From assembly GCF_013300725.1 (NCBI RefSeq), contig NZ_JAAIMM010000030.1:1-42810 (forward strand): a stretch of 42,810 nt of DNA. The letters run 5' to 3'. Every line of letters begins with the position of its first letter. The first letter of the stretch is position 1. The notes beneath the pieces were generated by a model, which was not told where the DNA came from, made no database searches, and saw nothing but the letters and a program-made list of their open reading frames with translations. The position numbers and the translations under genes are program-made. Below are positions 16,295 through 25,496 of the stretch, piece after piece. Source of the stretch: Allocoprococcus comes (GTDB taxonomy: Bacteria; Bacillota; Clostridia; Lachnospirales; Lachnospiraceae).

Positions 16295-17164
16295 TTAATC
16301 ACACATATGGCAGGCTGCGCATGCAGAAGGTGTCGTTGCGCATCCGCCGAGGGCTGTCTCGCGAAGCTCTGCCGGAAGACGCTTTCCTACAGTGTACACA
16401 GCTTCCAGCATTTCATCGAATGGAATCAGCTGGCGTACTCCGGAAAGGGCGATCTCTGCAGCGATCGTTGCATTTGCCACACCGGCAGCATTACGGTTCT
16501 GACAAGGATATTCGACCAGTCCGCCGACCGGGTCGCAGACCAGACCGAGCATGTTCATAAGAACAGTGGATGCTGCGGCAAGGGACTGTTCCGGGGATCC
16601 GCCCATCAGTTCAACGGTTGCGGATGCCGCCATTGCAGATGCGATTCCGACTTCTGCCTGACATCCGCCGACTGCTCCGGCGACAGTTGCATTGCGCATA
16701 GCAAGATAGCCGATCGCGCTGGCATTATAAAGTCCCTGCTTGATCTGTTCATCGGAAAGATCATAGGTTTCCTGGAGGGCAAGCAGAAGTCCCGGAACGA
16801 TACCGGCAGATCCGGCAGTCGGGGAGGCTACGATCACACCCATGGAAGCATTGGTTTCCAGAGTTGCCATCGCGTAAATGACAGCTCTTTCCAGAAGATC
16901 CCCGCAAAGACTTTTTCCGGCATCTTTGTGATCTGAGATTTTTTTTGCTTCGCCACCGATCAGTCCACCCATGGATTTGACCGGGGTATGGATCGGAGTA
17001 GAAGCGGCTGATTTCATGATCTCAAGAACACGGTCCATTTTGCGGTCTGTCTCTTCCGGATCCTGTTCTCCTTCTGTGAGCTCTCTCTGAAGCATTACAG
17101 CAGAAATTGAAAGGTTCTGTTCCTGACAGACTTTTAATAATTCTTTTGCATTTCTAAAATCCAT
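16295..17164 (-). CDS. sdaAA: L-serine dehydratase, iron-sulfur type, alpha subunit
   Basis: A 289-residue catalytic subunit that, with SdaAB, deaminates L-serine to pyruvate and ammonia using an oxygen-sensitive [4Fe-4S] cluster. Conserved stretches are SMGGLIGGEAKKI, VIVASPTAGSAGIVPG and VCDPVGGLVEYPC, and the C-terminal cysteine motif GGCATTPSACAAC contributes cluster ligands. The length is normal for the split clostridial enzyme. It lies 20 bases after sdaAB on the same strand, with AAGGAG before its ATG, so the two are cotranscribed. Confidence 0.96.
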   Translation of the reverse strand: MDFRNAKELLKVCQEQNLSISAVMLQRELTEGEQDPEETDRKMDRVLEIMKSAASTPIHTPVKSMGGLIGGEAKKISDHKDAGKSLCGDLLERAVIYAMATLETNASMGVIVASPTAGSAGIVPGLLLALQETYDLSDEQIKQGLYNASAIGYLAMRNATVAGAVGGCQAEVGIASAMAASATVELMGGSPEQSLAAASTVLMNMLGLVCDPVGGLVEYPCQNRNAAGVANATIAAEIALSGVRQLIPFDEMLEAVYTVGKRLPAELRETALGGCATTPSACAACHMCD

Positions 17165-17184
17165 AATCTGTATTCTCCTTCCAA

Positions 17185-17853
17185 TTACATCTGAACAACC
17201 ATAACGTTGTATACATTTTTGTTTCTTCTAATTGTATCTGCGATATCTTCCGGTACCAGATCATCGGATTCTACGATGGTATAAGCGGTATTTCCTTTGG
17301 ATTCGCGAAACAGACGCATGAATGCGATATTGATTCCAAGTTCGCTGAGGCATTTGGTAATGTAAGCAACAACGCCCGGTGCATCTTTCTGGACAACGAC
17401 GATCGAGCTGTATTCTCCGGTAAAATCAACCTCTACACCGTTGATCCGGCACAGGCGGGCTTTTCCGCCGCCGAGAGATTCTCCGCGGATCGTCATCTCC
17501 TGCCCTTTTTCATTTACCATCAGGATATCAACGGTATTCGGGTGCACGTCGGTTTCTACGTTGTTCGGAATGAAAGAATATTCGATTCCGTTGTCTGTTG
17601 CGATCTGGAAGGAATCGCGGATGCGCACGTCATCGGTGGCAAACCCCATAATACCGCCGAGAAGAGCACGGTCCGTACCATGACCATGATAGGTTTTGGC
17701 AAAAGATCCATAAAGGGTAAATTCTACTTTTTTAAGAGAACCGGTGAGAAGCTTTCTTGCAAGCAGAGCGATTCTGGCAGCTCCTGCAGTATGGGAGCTG
17801 GATGGTCCGATCATATTCGGTCCCATGACATCAAAAACACTGATAAAGGACAT
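17185..17853 (-). CDS. sdaAB: L-serine dehydratase, iron-sulfur type, beta subunit
   Basis: ATG 17853 (MSFISVFDVMGPNMIGPSSS) follows AGGAGG; an upstream in-frame ATG at 17883 lacks a site. Product 222 residues. The N-terminal part has the IGPSSSHTAGA signature, and residues 150-222 form an ACT domain (YSSIVVVQKDAPGVVAYITK), probably an allosteric serine-binding region. First gene of the sdaAB-sdaAA operon, transcribed away from the LysR gene. Confidence 0.96.
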   Translation of the reverse strand: MSFISVFDVMGPNMIGPSSSHTAGAARIALLARKLLTGSLKKVEFTLYGSFAKTYHGHGTDRALLGGIMGFATDDVRIRDSFQIATDNGIEYSFIPNNVETDVHPNTVDILMVNEKGQEMTIRGESLGGGKARLCRINGVEVDFTGEYSSIVVVQKDAPGVVAYITKCLSELGINIAFMRLFRESKGNTAYTIVESDDLVPEDIADTIRRNKNVYNVMVVQM

Positions 17854-17916
17854 AGTAAACCTCCTGTAAAATAATAGTTTCACGTACGTAAAAAGGATTG
17901 ACGTCTTATTAGTTAT

Positions 17917-17945
17917 ATTGTACCATCAACTTATGAGTGAAACAA
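17917..17945 (-). promoter_or_regulatory. sdaAB promoter in the sda/lysR divergent region
   Basis: On the minus strand TTGTTT (17945-17940), a 17-base spacer and TACAAT (17922-17917) form a plausible promoter. The 8-base palindrome ACGTACGT lies at 17882-17889 in the sdaAB leader. The neighbouring LysR protein probably binds somewhere in this 143-base gap. Confidence 0.5.
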
Positions 17946-17996
17946 ATTCATAGATTTTATGAAGATGTTGAAAATTTTTCATAATGGAGTTAGAAG

Positions 17997-18878
17997 ATGG
18001 AATTACGTCAATTACAGACTTTTATACAGATCGCGCAGATGCAGAGCTTTTCCAGAACGGCAGAGATGCTGGGGTATTCGCAGTCGGCAGTGACGGTTCA
18101 GATCCGCCAGCTGGAAAACGAACTTGGGAAAAGGCTGTTCGACAGGACAGGAAAGAAAGTGGTGCTTACTCCGCAGGGGGAAGAATTTCTGGAGCATGCT
18201 AACCGGATCCTTTATGATGTTCATCAGGCAAAAGCATCCATGAATGATACGGATGAATTGAAAAATCCACTTCACATCGGGACGATCGAGTCTCTGTGTA
18301 CGGTGAAATTTCCAAAGATCATAAGGAAATTCAGGGAACAGTATCCCAGGGTTTCTATCCGGATCACGGTAGATTCTCCGGAAAAGCTGATCCAGATGAT
18401 GGAACATAATGAACTGGATCTGATTTATATTCTGGATACACCAAGATGGGACAGCAACTGGATCAAGGTGATGGAGAAGGCAGAACCGGTTATGTTTGTG
18501 ACATCGGTCAGTCATCGATTGGCAAAAGAAAGAAATTTATTGCTTGATGATCTGCTGAAAGAGCCTTTTTATCTTACAGAGCGCAATGCCAATTACAGGC
18601 AGGCACTTGATGGTCAGCTGGCGTTAAGAAGAAAAGAGCTTTCTCCGATGCTGGAGATCAGTGATACTGCATTTATCAAAAAAATGCTGATGCGTGGGGG
18701 AGGCGTTTCATTCCTGCCGCGTTTTGCAGTGGAAGATGATATTGAGAAAAAGAAACTCACACTTTTGGATGTGAAAGATATAGAAATTACGATGTATCGT
18801 CAGATTTTCTATCATAAAAACAAGTTCAAAACAAAAGAGATGGAGAAATTTACAGAGTTTGCTCTGGAGGACAACTAA
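17997..18878 (+). CDS. LysR-family transcriptional regulator
   Basis: A 293-residue protein of normal LysR length. The winged HTH is at residues 1-60 (MELRQLQTFIQIAQMQSFSR, AEMLGYSQSAVTVQIRQLEN) and the periplasmic-binding-like effector domain from about 88 (LHIGTIESLCTVKFPKII) to 290. Its divergent position from sdaAB makes control of serine dehydratase in response to serine or a related amino acid the simplest guess. It may also govern the histidine kinase that starts 14 bases after its stop. The ribosome site is GGAG about eight bases upstream of the ATG. Confidence 0.92.
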   Translation: MELRQLQTFIQIAQMQSFSRTAEMLGYSQSAVTVQIRQLENELGKRLFDRTGKKVVLTPQGEEFLEHANRILYDVHQAKASMNDTDELKNPLHIGTIESLCTVKFPKIIRKFREQYPRVSIRITVDSPEKLIQMMEHNELDLIYILDTPRWDSNWIKVMEKAEPVMFVTSVSHRLAKERNLLLDDLLKEPFYLTERNANYRQALDGQLALRRKELSPMLEISDTAFIKKMLMRGGGVSFLPRFAVEDDIEKKKLTLLDVKDIEITMYRQIFYHKNKFKTKEMEKFTEFALEDN

Positions 18879-18892
18879 GAGAAAATACAGCT

Positions 18893-20953
18893 ATGGATAA
18901 GAAAAAATATACTGGGAGAATCCGGAACAAGACAATACTGGTATTTATTGTTATGTTTATCGGGATAAATTGTGCGGTGCATTTGCAGATAATGAACCGC
19001 ATAAATGAAGAAAAATTAAAAGCGACGTATACAGCGGAGGCTACAGTCCGGAGAATAGAGGCGCAGATTAATAAATATCTGTCAAAATCCGATCTGCTGA
19101 AACAGATCATTGAGTCCGGAAGTACGATATCCGATGAACATTTTACGGAGCTTTCCGGGTTTATGATGGCCGATGATGATGTGATCGATGTGATCGAACT
19201 GGCAAAAGGCGGCACCGTATCGTCTGTGTATCCGCTGAGTGGGAATGAAGAAGCAATGGGACTGGACATGCTTACTGACCCGGATCGGAAGACAAGTGCA
19301 ACAATCGCAAAAAACAGTGGAGAATATACGATCGCAGGTCCGTTTCAGCTGGTGCAGGGCGGAGATGGCGCATTATTATTCGATCCGGTCTATGTGAAAG
19401 GAGAAAACGGGCAGGAAGAATTCTGGGGATTTACGATTCTGGTTATTGACTGGGAGAAATTTATAGATGAGGTTAAGCTGGAAAAGCTGGAGGAAGCATC
19501 TTATCATTATCAGGTATGGAAAAAGAATCCTGTCACAGGTAAAAAGCTCACGATTGCGCAATGCGAGGAACCGGTGATGGATAATGCCCTGGAAGTCGTA
19601 TGTGAGGTTCCGAATGATACCTGGTATTTTGAAATATGCCCGAAAGAAGGATGGTATTCCAAATCACAGCTTTGGCTGAACAGTCTGTTAGGTGCACTCC
19701 TTGCGGTCCTGATCGCGATGCTGTACTGGCAACGTGGAATGCGGAGTTATAAGGAGGCGCGTTACGCAGAAGAAATCAAAAAGTCGGCAGAGGAAGCGAA
19801 GGCGGCGAACACTGCGAAGACAGGATTCCTTTCCCGGATGAGCCACGATATAAGGACACCGTTAAATGGAATTATCGGTTTACTTAAGATTGACGCGAAG
19901 CATCCGGACGACAGAGAACAGGTAGATAAAAACCGGGAGAAAATGCTGGTAGCAGCCAATCATCTTCTGGCACTGATCAATGATGTGCTGCAGATGAGCA
20001 AACTGGAAAGTGGAGAGATGGTTCTGGCACATGAGGTGGTAAATTTAAATGAGTTATCGCGGGATATTCTGACGATCATGGAGCAACGTGCAGCAGAAGC
20101 AGGTGTTAACATAGAGTATGACAGAACATCGGATAAGGTAGAGTTCCCGTATGTGTATGCGAGTGCATTACATGTCCGTCAGCTTTTCCTGAATGTGTAT
20201 GGGAACTGTGTGAAATATAATCAGGTTGGTGGAAAAGTAAAGATCCGTCTGGAAAATTTAGGGTTAAAGGATGGAATTGTCACCTATCGATGGATCATTT
20301 CAGATACGGGAAGAGGGATGAGCCAGGAATTCCTGAAGCATATCTTTGAACCGTTTGCGCAGGAGCATACGGACGCAAGAAGTGTTTATAACGGGACCGG
20401 ACTTGGAATGGCAATTGTCAATACACTTGTCCACAAAATGAATGGTACAATCGAAGTGAGCAGTACAGAGGGAAAGGGCAGTACATTTATCATCACGCTT
20501 CCTTTCGAGGTGGCACAGGAAAAGAAAAAGGTGGAGAGCCTTCCGGAAGAGGAGACTCCGAGTATCTCTGGACTCAGTCTTCTGCTTGCGGAAGACAATG
20601 AGCTGAATGCGGAGATTGCAGAGGTATTGCTGAAGGATGAAGGCGCTCACATTACTCTGGTGAAGGATGGACAGCAGGCGGTCGATGCATTTGTCGGAAG
20701 TGAACCGGGAACTTTTGATGCGATCCTGATGGATATCATGATGCCAAACATGGATGGAATCACTGCAACGAAAAGGATCCGCACGATGAACCGGCAGGAT
20801 GCAAAAGATATTCCGATCATTGCAATGACGGCGAATGCATTTGAAGAGGATGCCAGAAGATGTATGGAAGCAGGAATGAATGCACATCTGCCGAAGCCAT
20901 TTCAGATGAACAAAGTAATTGAGACAATTGCGGAATTTTGCAAAAATAAATAA
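18893..20953 (+). CDS. Hybrid sensor histidine kinase/response regulator with CHASE-like sensor
   Basis: A 686-residue membrane protein: TM1 14-33, extracellular region 34-256, TM2 257-279, HisKA 306-375 with phospho-accepting H318 in FLSRMSHDIRTPLNG, HATPase about 425-540 (N-box NVYGNCVKYNQ, G1 DTGRGM, G2 GTGLGMAIV) and a receiver 561-686 with D614 in AILMDIMMPNMDG. The extracellular segment with GPFQLVQGGDGALLFDPVYV resembles a CHASE domain, which senses small ligands. No partner regulator or HPt protein is adjacent, so the output is unknown. It lies 14 bases after lysR and is likely cotranscribed. Confidence 0.93.
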   Translation: MDKKKYTGRIRNKTILVFIVMFIGINCAVHLQIMNRINEEKLKATYTAEATVRRIEAQINKYLSKSDLLKQIIESGSTISDEHFTELSGFMMADDDVIDVIELAKGGTVSSVYPLSGNEEAMGLDMLTDPDRKTSATIAKNSGEYTIAGPFQLVQGGDGALLFDPVYVKGENGQEEFWGFTILVIDWEKFIDEVKLEKLEEASYHYQVWKKNPVTGKKLTIAQCEEPVMDNALEVVCEVPNDTWYFEICPKEGWYSKSQLWLNSLLGALLAVLIAMLYWQRGMRSYKEARYAEEIKKSAEEAKAANTAKTGFLSRMSHDIRTPLNGIIGLLKIDAKHPDDREQVDKNREKMLVAANHLLALINDVLQMSKLESGEMVLAHEVVNLNELSRDILTIMEQRAAEAGVNIEYDRTSDKVEFPYVYASALHVRQLFLNVYGNCVKYNQVGGKVKIRLENLGLKDGIVTYRWIISDTGRGMSQEFLKHIFEPFAQEHTDARSVYNGTGLGMAIVNTLVHKMNGTIEVSSTEGKGSTFIITLPFEVAQEKKKVESLPEEETPSISGLSLLLAEDNELNAEIAEVLLKDEGAHITLVKDGQQAVDAFVGSEPGTFDAILMDIMMPNMDGITATKRIRTMNRQDAKDIPIIAMTANAFEEDARRCMEAGMNAHLPKPFQMNKVIETIAEFCKNK

Positions 20954-20962
20954 AAAAATCAG

Positions 20963-20991
20963 TTGACAAATGGAAAATGTCAGCATATACT
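20963..20991 (+). promoter_or_regulatory. trp operon promoter
   Basis: Near-consensus TTGACA (20963-20968), 17-base spacer, TATACT (20986-20991). It begins only 10 bases after the histidine kinase stop codon and initiates the T-box leader. Confidence 0.88.
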
Positions 20992-20999
20992 ACAACTAA

Positions 21000-21231
21000 T
21001 TAAAGCAATAAACCGATGAACAAGAGGAGTAAGTAAAGATATTTATTTCCAGAGAGCTGCCGATGGTGGAAAGGCAGTAGTAACAGTTTTTACCGAATGG
21101 ACTTGTGAGGGCAGCTTGAAACTGCAGAGCAGGAGTAGACGCTGACGGGATGCTCGCCCGTTACCAAGGAGATGTGTATGTCAGTACGCAGTTGAGAGGT
21201 CGGCGCAGACCGACAATAAGGGTGGTACCGC
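21000..21231 (+). promoter_or_regulatory. Tryptophan T-box riboswitch
   Basis: The 3' part holds the T-box signature AAGGGTGGTACCGC (21218-21231), whose bulge pairs with the acceptor end of uncharged tRNA. The 5' part forms the stem I region (GAGAGCTGCC to GGCAGC, about 21052-21116). Its specifier loop contains ACCGAATGGACTT, with TGG (tryptophan) at 21098-21100. With the terminator that follows this is a transcriptional T-box: uncharged tRNA-Trp stabilises the antiterminator and turns on trpEGDCFBA. Confidence 0.93.
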
Positions 21232-21246
21232 AGAAGTAGAATTTCA

Positions 21247-21302
21247 AGAGCTTTTGTCCCTGTATAAGTGAAAAACTTATACGAGGACAAAGGCTCTTTT
21301 TG
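21247..21302 (+). terminator. T-box-controlled intrinsic terminator
   Basis: A long stem from AGAGCTTTTGTCC (about 21248-21259) through TATAAGT, loop GAAAA and ACTTATA, back to GGACAAAGGCTC, ends in five T. The 5' arm lies just past the T-box bulge, so antiterminator and terminator can be alternative folds. Confidence 0.92.
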
Positions 21303-21315
21303 CGTGCTACAAAGA

Positions 21316-21444
21316 GGGCGTGCACGTCCGAAAAAGAATCATTTTGTGCTCGCACAAAGAATGATTCTTTACAGGACGTATAAGCAGTCTTCACACGACC
21401 GAGATGCAGCGTAGCGTAATCGAGGTGTGTAAAGACGCACGCCC
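21316..21444 (+). other. Three-way-junction structured element between T-box and trpE
   Basis: The closing stem GGGCGTGC (21316-21323) pairs with GCACGCCC (21437-21444). Arm 1 is ACGTCC (21324-21329) with GGACGT (21374-21379), then AAAGAATCATT (21333-21343) with AATGATTCTTT (21360-21370), and TTGTGC with GCACAA. Arm 2 is GTCTT and CACAC (21387-21396) with GTGTG and AAGAC (21425-21436). Every arm is nearly perfect, no T-run follows, and no ORF is present. It may be a second RNA switch, a processing/stability structure or a palindromic repeat element. Confidence 0.7.
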
Positions 21445-21513
21445 GGTGTAAATCATTCAAAAACAAGCTTACTCAACATAAAAACAACAACGAAAATTCA
21501 GGAGGAAAGAATC

Positions 21514-22971
21514 ATGTACCCAGATTGTGATGAAATTTTAAAAATGGCACCGGATTATGACATCATTCCGGTTTGCCGTGAGATTTACGCAGACGTTATT
21601 ACACCGATCACACTTCTACGGAAGCTCGCAGCAGTCAGCAAACGCTATTATCTGCTGGAGAGTGTAGAGGGAGGCGAAAAGTGGGGACGTTATTCTTTCC
21701 TTGGGTTTGATCCGGTGATGCGTGTAAAATGCAGTTGTGGAAAAGTAACGATAGAAAAGGACGGCGAAGAAACGGAAAAGGTGACAGACAAACCGCTTGA
21801 AGTGCTGCGGGAGATCCTGAAAGATTATAAAGCGCCGCGGCTTGCCGGACTGCCACCATTTGCCGGAGGATTTGTCGGATATTTTGCTTATGCGATGATC
21901 GGATACGCAGAGCCGAAGCTGAAGATCAAAAAAGGAACCTTCAATGATTACGATATGATGCTTTTCGATAAAGTGATTGCCTATGACCACCTGAAACAGA
22001 AGATCAGCATTATCGTCAACATGAAAACAGATAAGGTGATGGAGAATTATGGAAAGGCAACCGCACAGATCCAGGATCTGGCAAACCTGATCCGAAGCCA
22101 GCAGACAGCAGATATCCCGGTGTCAAAAAGTAAGATTGATTTTACCTGCAACGTCAGTAAAGAAGAGTATTGCAGGCTGGTTGAAAAGACAAAAGAGTAT
22201 ATCGTGGACGGAGATATTTTCCAGGCAGTCATTTCCAGACAGTTTTCCAGTCCGTATGAGGGAAGTCTGATCAATCCTTACCGGGTGCTCAGAACCACGA
22301 ACCCATCTCCGTACATGGTTTACATGAAGATTGATGACGAAGAGATCATGAGTACCTCGCCGGAGACGCTTGTCCGGCTGGAAAATGGCAGGCTTACCAC
22401 ATTCCCGGTAGCAGGATCCAGACCAAGAGGACTGACAGAAGAAGAGGATCAGGAACTGGAAGCAGATCTTCTTTCCGATGAAAAAGAGCTTTCCGAGCAT
22501 AACATGCTGGTAGATCTTGGAAGAAATGATCTGGGGCGGATTTCCAAATTCGATTCGGTGGAAGTTACGAAATATATGATGATCCACAAGTATTCAAAGA
22601 TCATGCACATCTGCTCACAGGTGGAAGGAGATATCCGGGATGACTGTGATGCACTCAGCGCGATCGAGTCTGTACTTCCGGCAGGAACTCTTTCCGGTGC
22701 GCCAAAGATCCGTGCATGCGAGATCATCGAGGAGCTGGAAAGCGAAGAGAGAGGTGTCTACGGAGGCGCACTCGGATATCTGGATTTCACCGGCAATATG
22801 GATACCTGTATTGCGATCCGGATGGCAGTCAAGAAAGACGGAAGAGTCTATGTACAGGCGGGCGGCGGAATTGTAGCCGACAGTATTCCGGAAAATGAAT
22901 ACCAGGAATCAGCAAACAAAGCAGCAGCTGTGATGAATGCGATCAAGGCAGCAAAGGAGGTACTGGAATAA
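21514..22971 (+). CDS. trpE: Anthranilate synthase component I
   Basis: A 485-residue chorismate-binding enzyme that, with TrpG ammonia, makes anthranilate. The tryptophan feedback site LLES is visible (YYLLESVEGGEKWGRYSFLG, about 49-68). The catalytic C-terminal half carries FQAVISRQF, SPSPYMVY-like NPSPYMVYM, RPRGLTEEED and the end block GGALGYLDFTGNMD. AGGAGG precedes the ATG. It is the first gene of the T-box-controlled operon, so it is regulated both transcriptionally by tRNA charging and allosterically by tryptophan. Confidence 0.97.
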   Translation: MYPDCDEILKMAPDYDIIPVCREIYADVITPITLLRKLAAVSKRYYLLESVEGGEKWGRYSFLGFDPVMRVKCSCGKVTIEKDGEETEKVTDKPLEVLREILKDYKAPRLAGLPPFAGGFVGYFAYAMIGYAEPKLKIKKGTFNDYDMMLFDKVIAYDHLKQKISIIVNMKTDKVMENYGKATAQIQDLANLIRSQQTADIPVSKSKIDFTCNVSKEEYCRLVEKTKEYIVDGDIFQAVISRQFSSPYEGSLINPYRVLRTTNPSPYMVYMKIDDEEIMSTSPETLVRLENGRLTTFPVAGSRPRGLTEEEDQELEADLLSDEKELSEHNMLVDLGRNDLGRISKFDSVEVTKYMMIHKYSKIMHICSQVEGDIRDDCDALSAIESVLPAGTLSGAPKIRACEIIEELESEERGVYGGALGYLDFTGNMDTCIAIRMAVKKDGRVYVQAGGGIVADSIPENEYQESANKAAAVMNAIKAAKEVLE

Positions 22972-23537
22972 TGATTCTTTTAATTGATAATTACGACAGC
23001 TTTTCCTACAATCTGGTGCAGATGGCAGGAAGTATCAACCCGGATATTAAGGTCATCCGAAATGATGAGCTTACGGTAGAAGAAATTGAGAATCTGCATC
23101 CGGATAAGATCATCTTATCTCCGGGACCGGGATATCCAAAGGATGCCGGTGTGTGTGAAGAAGTAGTACAGAAGCTGCAGGGCAAGTTTCCGATCATGGG
23201 AGTCTGCCTTGGGCATCAGGCGATCTGCGAAGCCTACGGTGGTGAGATCATCCATGCAAAGGAACTGATGCATGGTAAAAAAAGCAACGTAAAAATTGAC
23301 ACAGCAAGTCCGATCTTTCATGGAATGCCGGAAGAAATCGATGCGGCAAGATACCATTCTCTGGCGGCGGATACCGAAAAGATACCGAGAACTTTAAAAG
23401 TGATAGCTACTGCAGATGACGGAGAAGTGATGGCAGTCCAGCACAAAGAGTATCCGGTGTACGGATTACAGTTTCATCCGGAATCGATTCTGACACCGAA
23501 GGGAAGGAAGATTCTGGAGAATTTCCTGGGGCTGTAG
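22971..23537 (+). CDS. trpG: Anthranilate synthase component II (glutamine amidotransferase)
   Basis: A 188-residue class I glutamine amidotransferase. The catalytic cysteine is in MGVCLGHQAICEAYGG (about residue 79), and the histidine-glutamate pair is in LQFHPESILT (about 170-172). The N-terminal LLIDNYDSFSYNL is typical. It is not fused to TrpE or TrpD. Its ATG overlaps the trpE stop (TAATG), giving coupled, equimolar synthesis of the two subunits. Confidence 0.97.
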   Translation: MILLIDNYDSFSYNLVQMAGSINPDIKVIRNDELTVEEIENLHPDKIILSPGPGYPKDAGVCEEVVQKLQGKFPIMGVCLGHQAICEAYGGEIIHAKELMHGKKSNVKIDTASPIFHGMPEEIDAARYHSLAADTEKIPRTLKVIATADDGEVMAVQHKEYPVYGLQFHPESILTPKGRKILENFLGL

Positions 23538-23678
23538 AGAGGAAAGGTGTTGCCTGGATCATATGGTATCGAACAGAAAGAAGAAGTAAGGATTTCAGGT
23601 ACACGTGAAAATTTAACAAAATACATTTTACATAAAATAGCAGAGACAACAAGGCAGACAAGATGGAGGACAAAAATT

Positions 23679-24701
23679 ATGATCAGAGAAGCAATTGCAA
23701 AGTTAACAAGAAAAGAAGATCTTACATACGAAGAGGCAAGAGGTGTCATGGAAGAAATGATGGATGGTACTGCAACTCAGGCGCAGATGGGAGGTCTTTT
23801 GATGGCACTTTCCATGCAGGGTGAGACCATTGATGAGATCACCGCATTTGCAGAAGTGATGCGTGAAAAGGGTGTGAAGATCAAACCGGAGAGGGAAGTC
23901 ATTGATATCGTCGGAACGGGCGGAGACCAGGTGGGAACCTTCAACATTTCCACAACCTCTGCATTTGTAGTGGCAGCAGGCGGCGTGCCGGTTGCAAAGC
24001 ATGGAAACCGCAGCGTGTCTAGCCGGAGCGGAGCGGCTGATGTTCTTGAAAAGCTTGGTGTGGAAGTTGCACTTACTGCGGAGCAGAATGAAAAAGTATT
24101 AAACGAGACTGGTATCTGCTTCATGTTTGCACCGGTTTACCACTCATCGATGAAATATGCGGCACCGGTCAGAAAGGAGCTGGGAGTGAGAACGGTATTC
24201 AATATTCTCGGACCTCTTTCCAATCCGGCAGCGGCAACCATGCAGCTTCTCGGTGTATATGATAAAGAGCTTGCAGGAACGATGGCAGAGGTACTTTCCA
24301 ACCTGGGTGTGACCAGGGGCGTTGCCGTATGTGGCGAGGACGGGCTGGATGAAATTACACTCACCGGAGAAACGGATGTACACGAAATTCGTTTTGGAGA
24401 AATTACTTCTTATACGATCACACCGGAACAGTTCGGGCTGTCCAGATGCCCGCTTGCTGATCTGATCGGGGGAACACCGGAAGAAAATGCACAGATCACG
24501 ATGGATATTTTGACCGGAAAAGAGACTGGGGCAAAGAGAGATGTGGTTCTGATGAATGCAGGTATGGCACTTTACCTTGGAATTGACGGAATCTCGCTTG
24601 CCGAAGGCGTGGAAAAAGCAAAAGAACTGATCGAGAGCGGAGCAGCACTTAAGAAGTACGAAGAGTTCCGTGAGGCAACAAAAGCAGTCGCAGCAAAATA
24701 G
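23679..24701 (+). CDS. trpD: Anthranilate phosphoribosyltransferase
   Basis: The start is ATG 23679 (MIREAIAKLTRKEDLTYEEA) behind TGGAGGA. The frame is open further upstream to about 23547, but no ribosome site or family homology is seen there. Product 340 residues, the normal length. The PRPP-binding signature VDIVGTGGDQVGTFNIST and the anthranilate-site segment KHGNRSVSSRSGAADVLE are present. It transfers phosphoribose to anthranilate. The 141-base gap after trpG is the largest in the operon. Confidence 0.97.
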   Translation: MIREAIAKLTRKEDLTYEEARGVMEEMMDGTATQAQMGGLLMALSMQGETIDEITAFAEVMREKGVKIKPEREVIDIVGTGGDQVGTFNISTTSAFVVAAGGVPVAKHGNRSVSSRSGAADVLEKLGVEVALTAEQNEKVLNETGICFMFAPVYHSSMKYAAPVRKELGVRTVFNILGPLSNPAAATMQLLGVYDKELAGTMAEVLSNLGVTRGVAVCGEDGLDEITLTGETDVHEIRFGEITSYTITPEQFGLSRCPLADLIGGTPEENAQITMDILTGKETGAKRDVVLMNAGMALYLGIDGISLAEGVEKAKELIESGAALKKYEEFREATKAVAAK

Positions 24702-24710
24702 GAGAGGGCA

Positions 24711-25496
24711 ATGATTTTAGAAAAGATTGCAGCAGATACGAAGCTGCGTGTGGAAAAAGCAAAAAGAAAGGTTCCGTATTCGGAAATCTGCAGAAGGGCA
24801 ATGGCGATGGATGCCAATACCGGATTCCCATTTGAAAAGGCACTTGCAGAGCCGGGGATCCATTATATCTGTGAGGTGAAAAAAGCGTCCCCGTCAAAGG
24901 GTGTGATCGCGCAGGATTTCCCGTATCTGGAGATTGCGAGGGAGTATGAAAAAGCAGGGGCAGCCGCGATTTCCTGTCTGACAGAGCCAAAATATTTTCA
25001 GGGGAAGGATGCTTACCTGAAAGAGATTACGGAAAATGTATCGATCCCGGTGCTCAGAAAGGATTTTACCATTGATGAGTATATGATCTATGAGGCAAAG
25101 ACACTGGGGGCTTCGGTGGTGCTTCTGATCTGTGCACTTCTGGATACCGAGACACTGAAAAGATACATAAAAGTTGCGGACCGGCTTGGCCTTTCCGCAT
25201 TGGTGGAAGTCCATGATGAAGAAGAAATGCAGTCAGCGATTGAAGCGGGAGCAAGGGTAATCGGTGTAAATAACCGGAATCTGAAGGATTTCACCGTGGA
25301 TATCGGTAACAGCATCCGGCTTCGCGGTCTGGCACCGAAAAATGTTCTTTTTGTGGCAGAAAGTGGGATAAAGACAGCGGAAGATATTGAAAAACTGCGC
25401 GAGGCGAAAGTGAACGGGGTATTGATCGGTGAGACACTGATGAGAAGCCCGGATAAGAAAGCGGCGCTTGAAAAACTGAATGGTGGAAGCTTATAA
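24711..25496 (+). CDS. trpC: Indole-3-glycerol phosphate synthase
   Basis: A 261-residue TIM barrel. Visible signatures are ICEVKKASPSKGVIA (catalytic lysine strand), VLRKDFTIDEYMIYEA, ALVEVHDEEEM and GVNNRNLKDFTVD. It catalyses ring closure of CdRP to indole-3-glycerol phosphate. It starts 10 bases after trpD and its TAA directly abuts the trpF ATG. Monofunctional, unlike the TrpC-TrpF fusion of enterobacteria. Confidence 0.97.
   Translation: MILEKIAADTKLRVEKAKRKVPYSEICRRAMAMDANTGFPFEKALAEPGIHYICEVKKASPSKGVIAQDFPYLEIAREYEKAGAAAISCLTEPKYFQGKDAYLKEITENVSIPVLRKDFTIDEYMIYEAKTLGASVVLLICALLDTETLKRYIKVADRLGLSALVEVHDEEEMQSAIEAGARVIGVNNRNLKDFTVDIGNSIRLRGLAPKNVLFVAESGIKTAEDIEKLREAKVNGVLIGETLMRSPDKKAALEKLNGGSL

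Noticed and set aside
16262-16936. A 224-codon plus-strand frame antisense to sdaAA
   Set aside because: It is the mirror of a well-conserved gene, has an unrealistic cysteine/glycine composition and no ribosome site.
20954-21513. A trp attenuator with a leader peptide containing tandem Trp codons
   Set aside because: The leader instead has a T-box signature, a TGG specifier and its terminator; no Trp-rich short ORF with a ribosome site is present.
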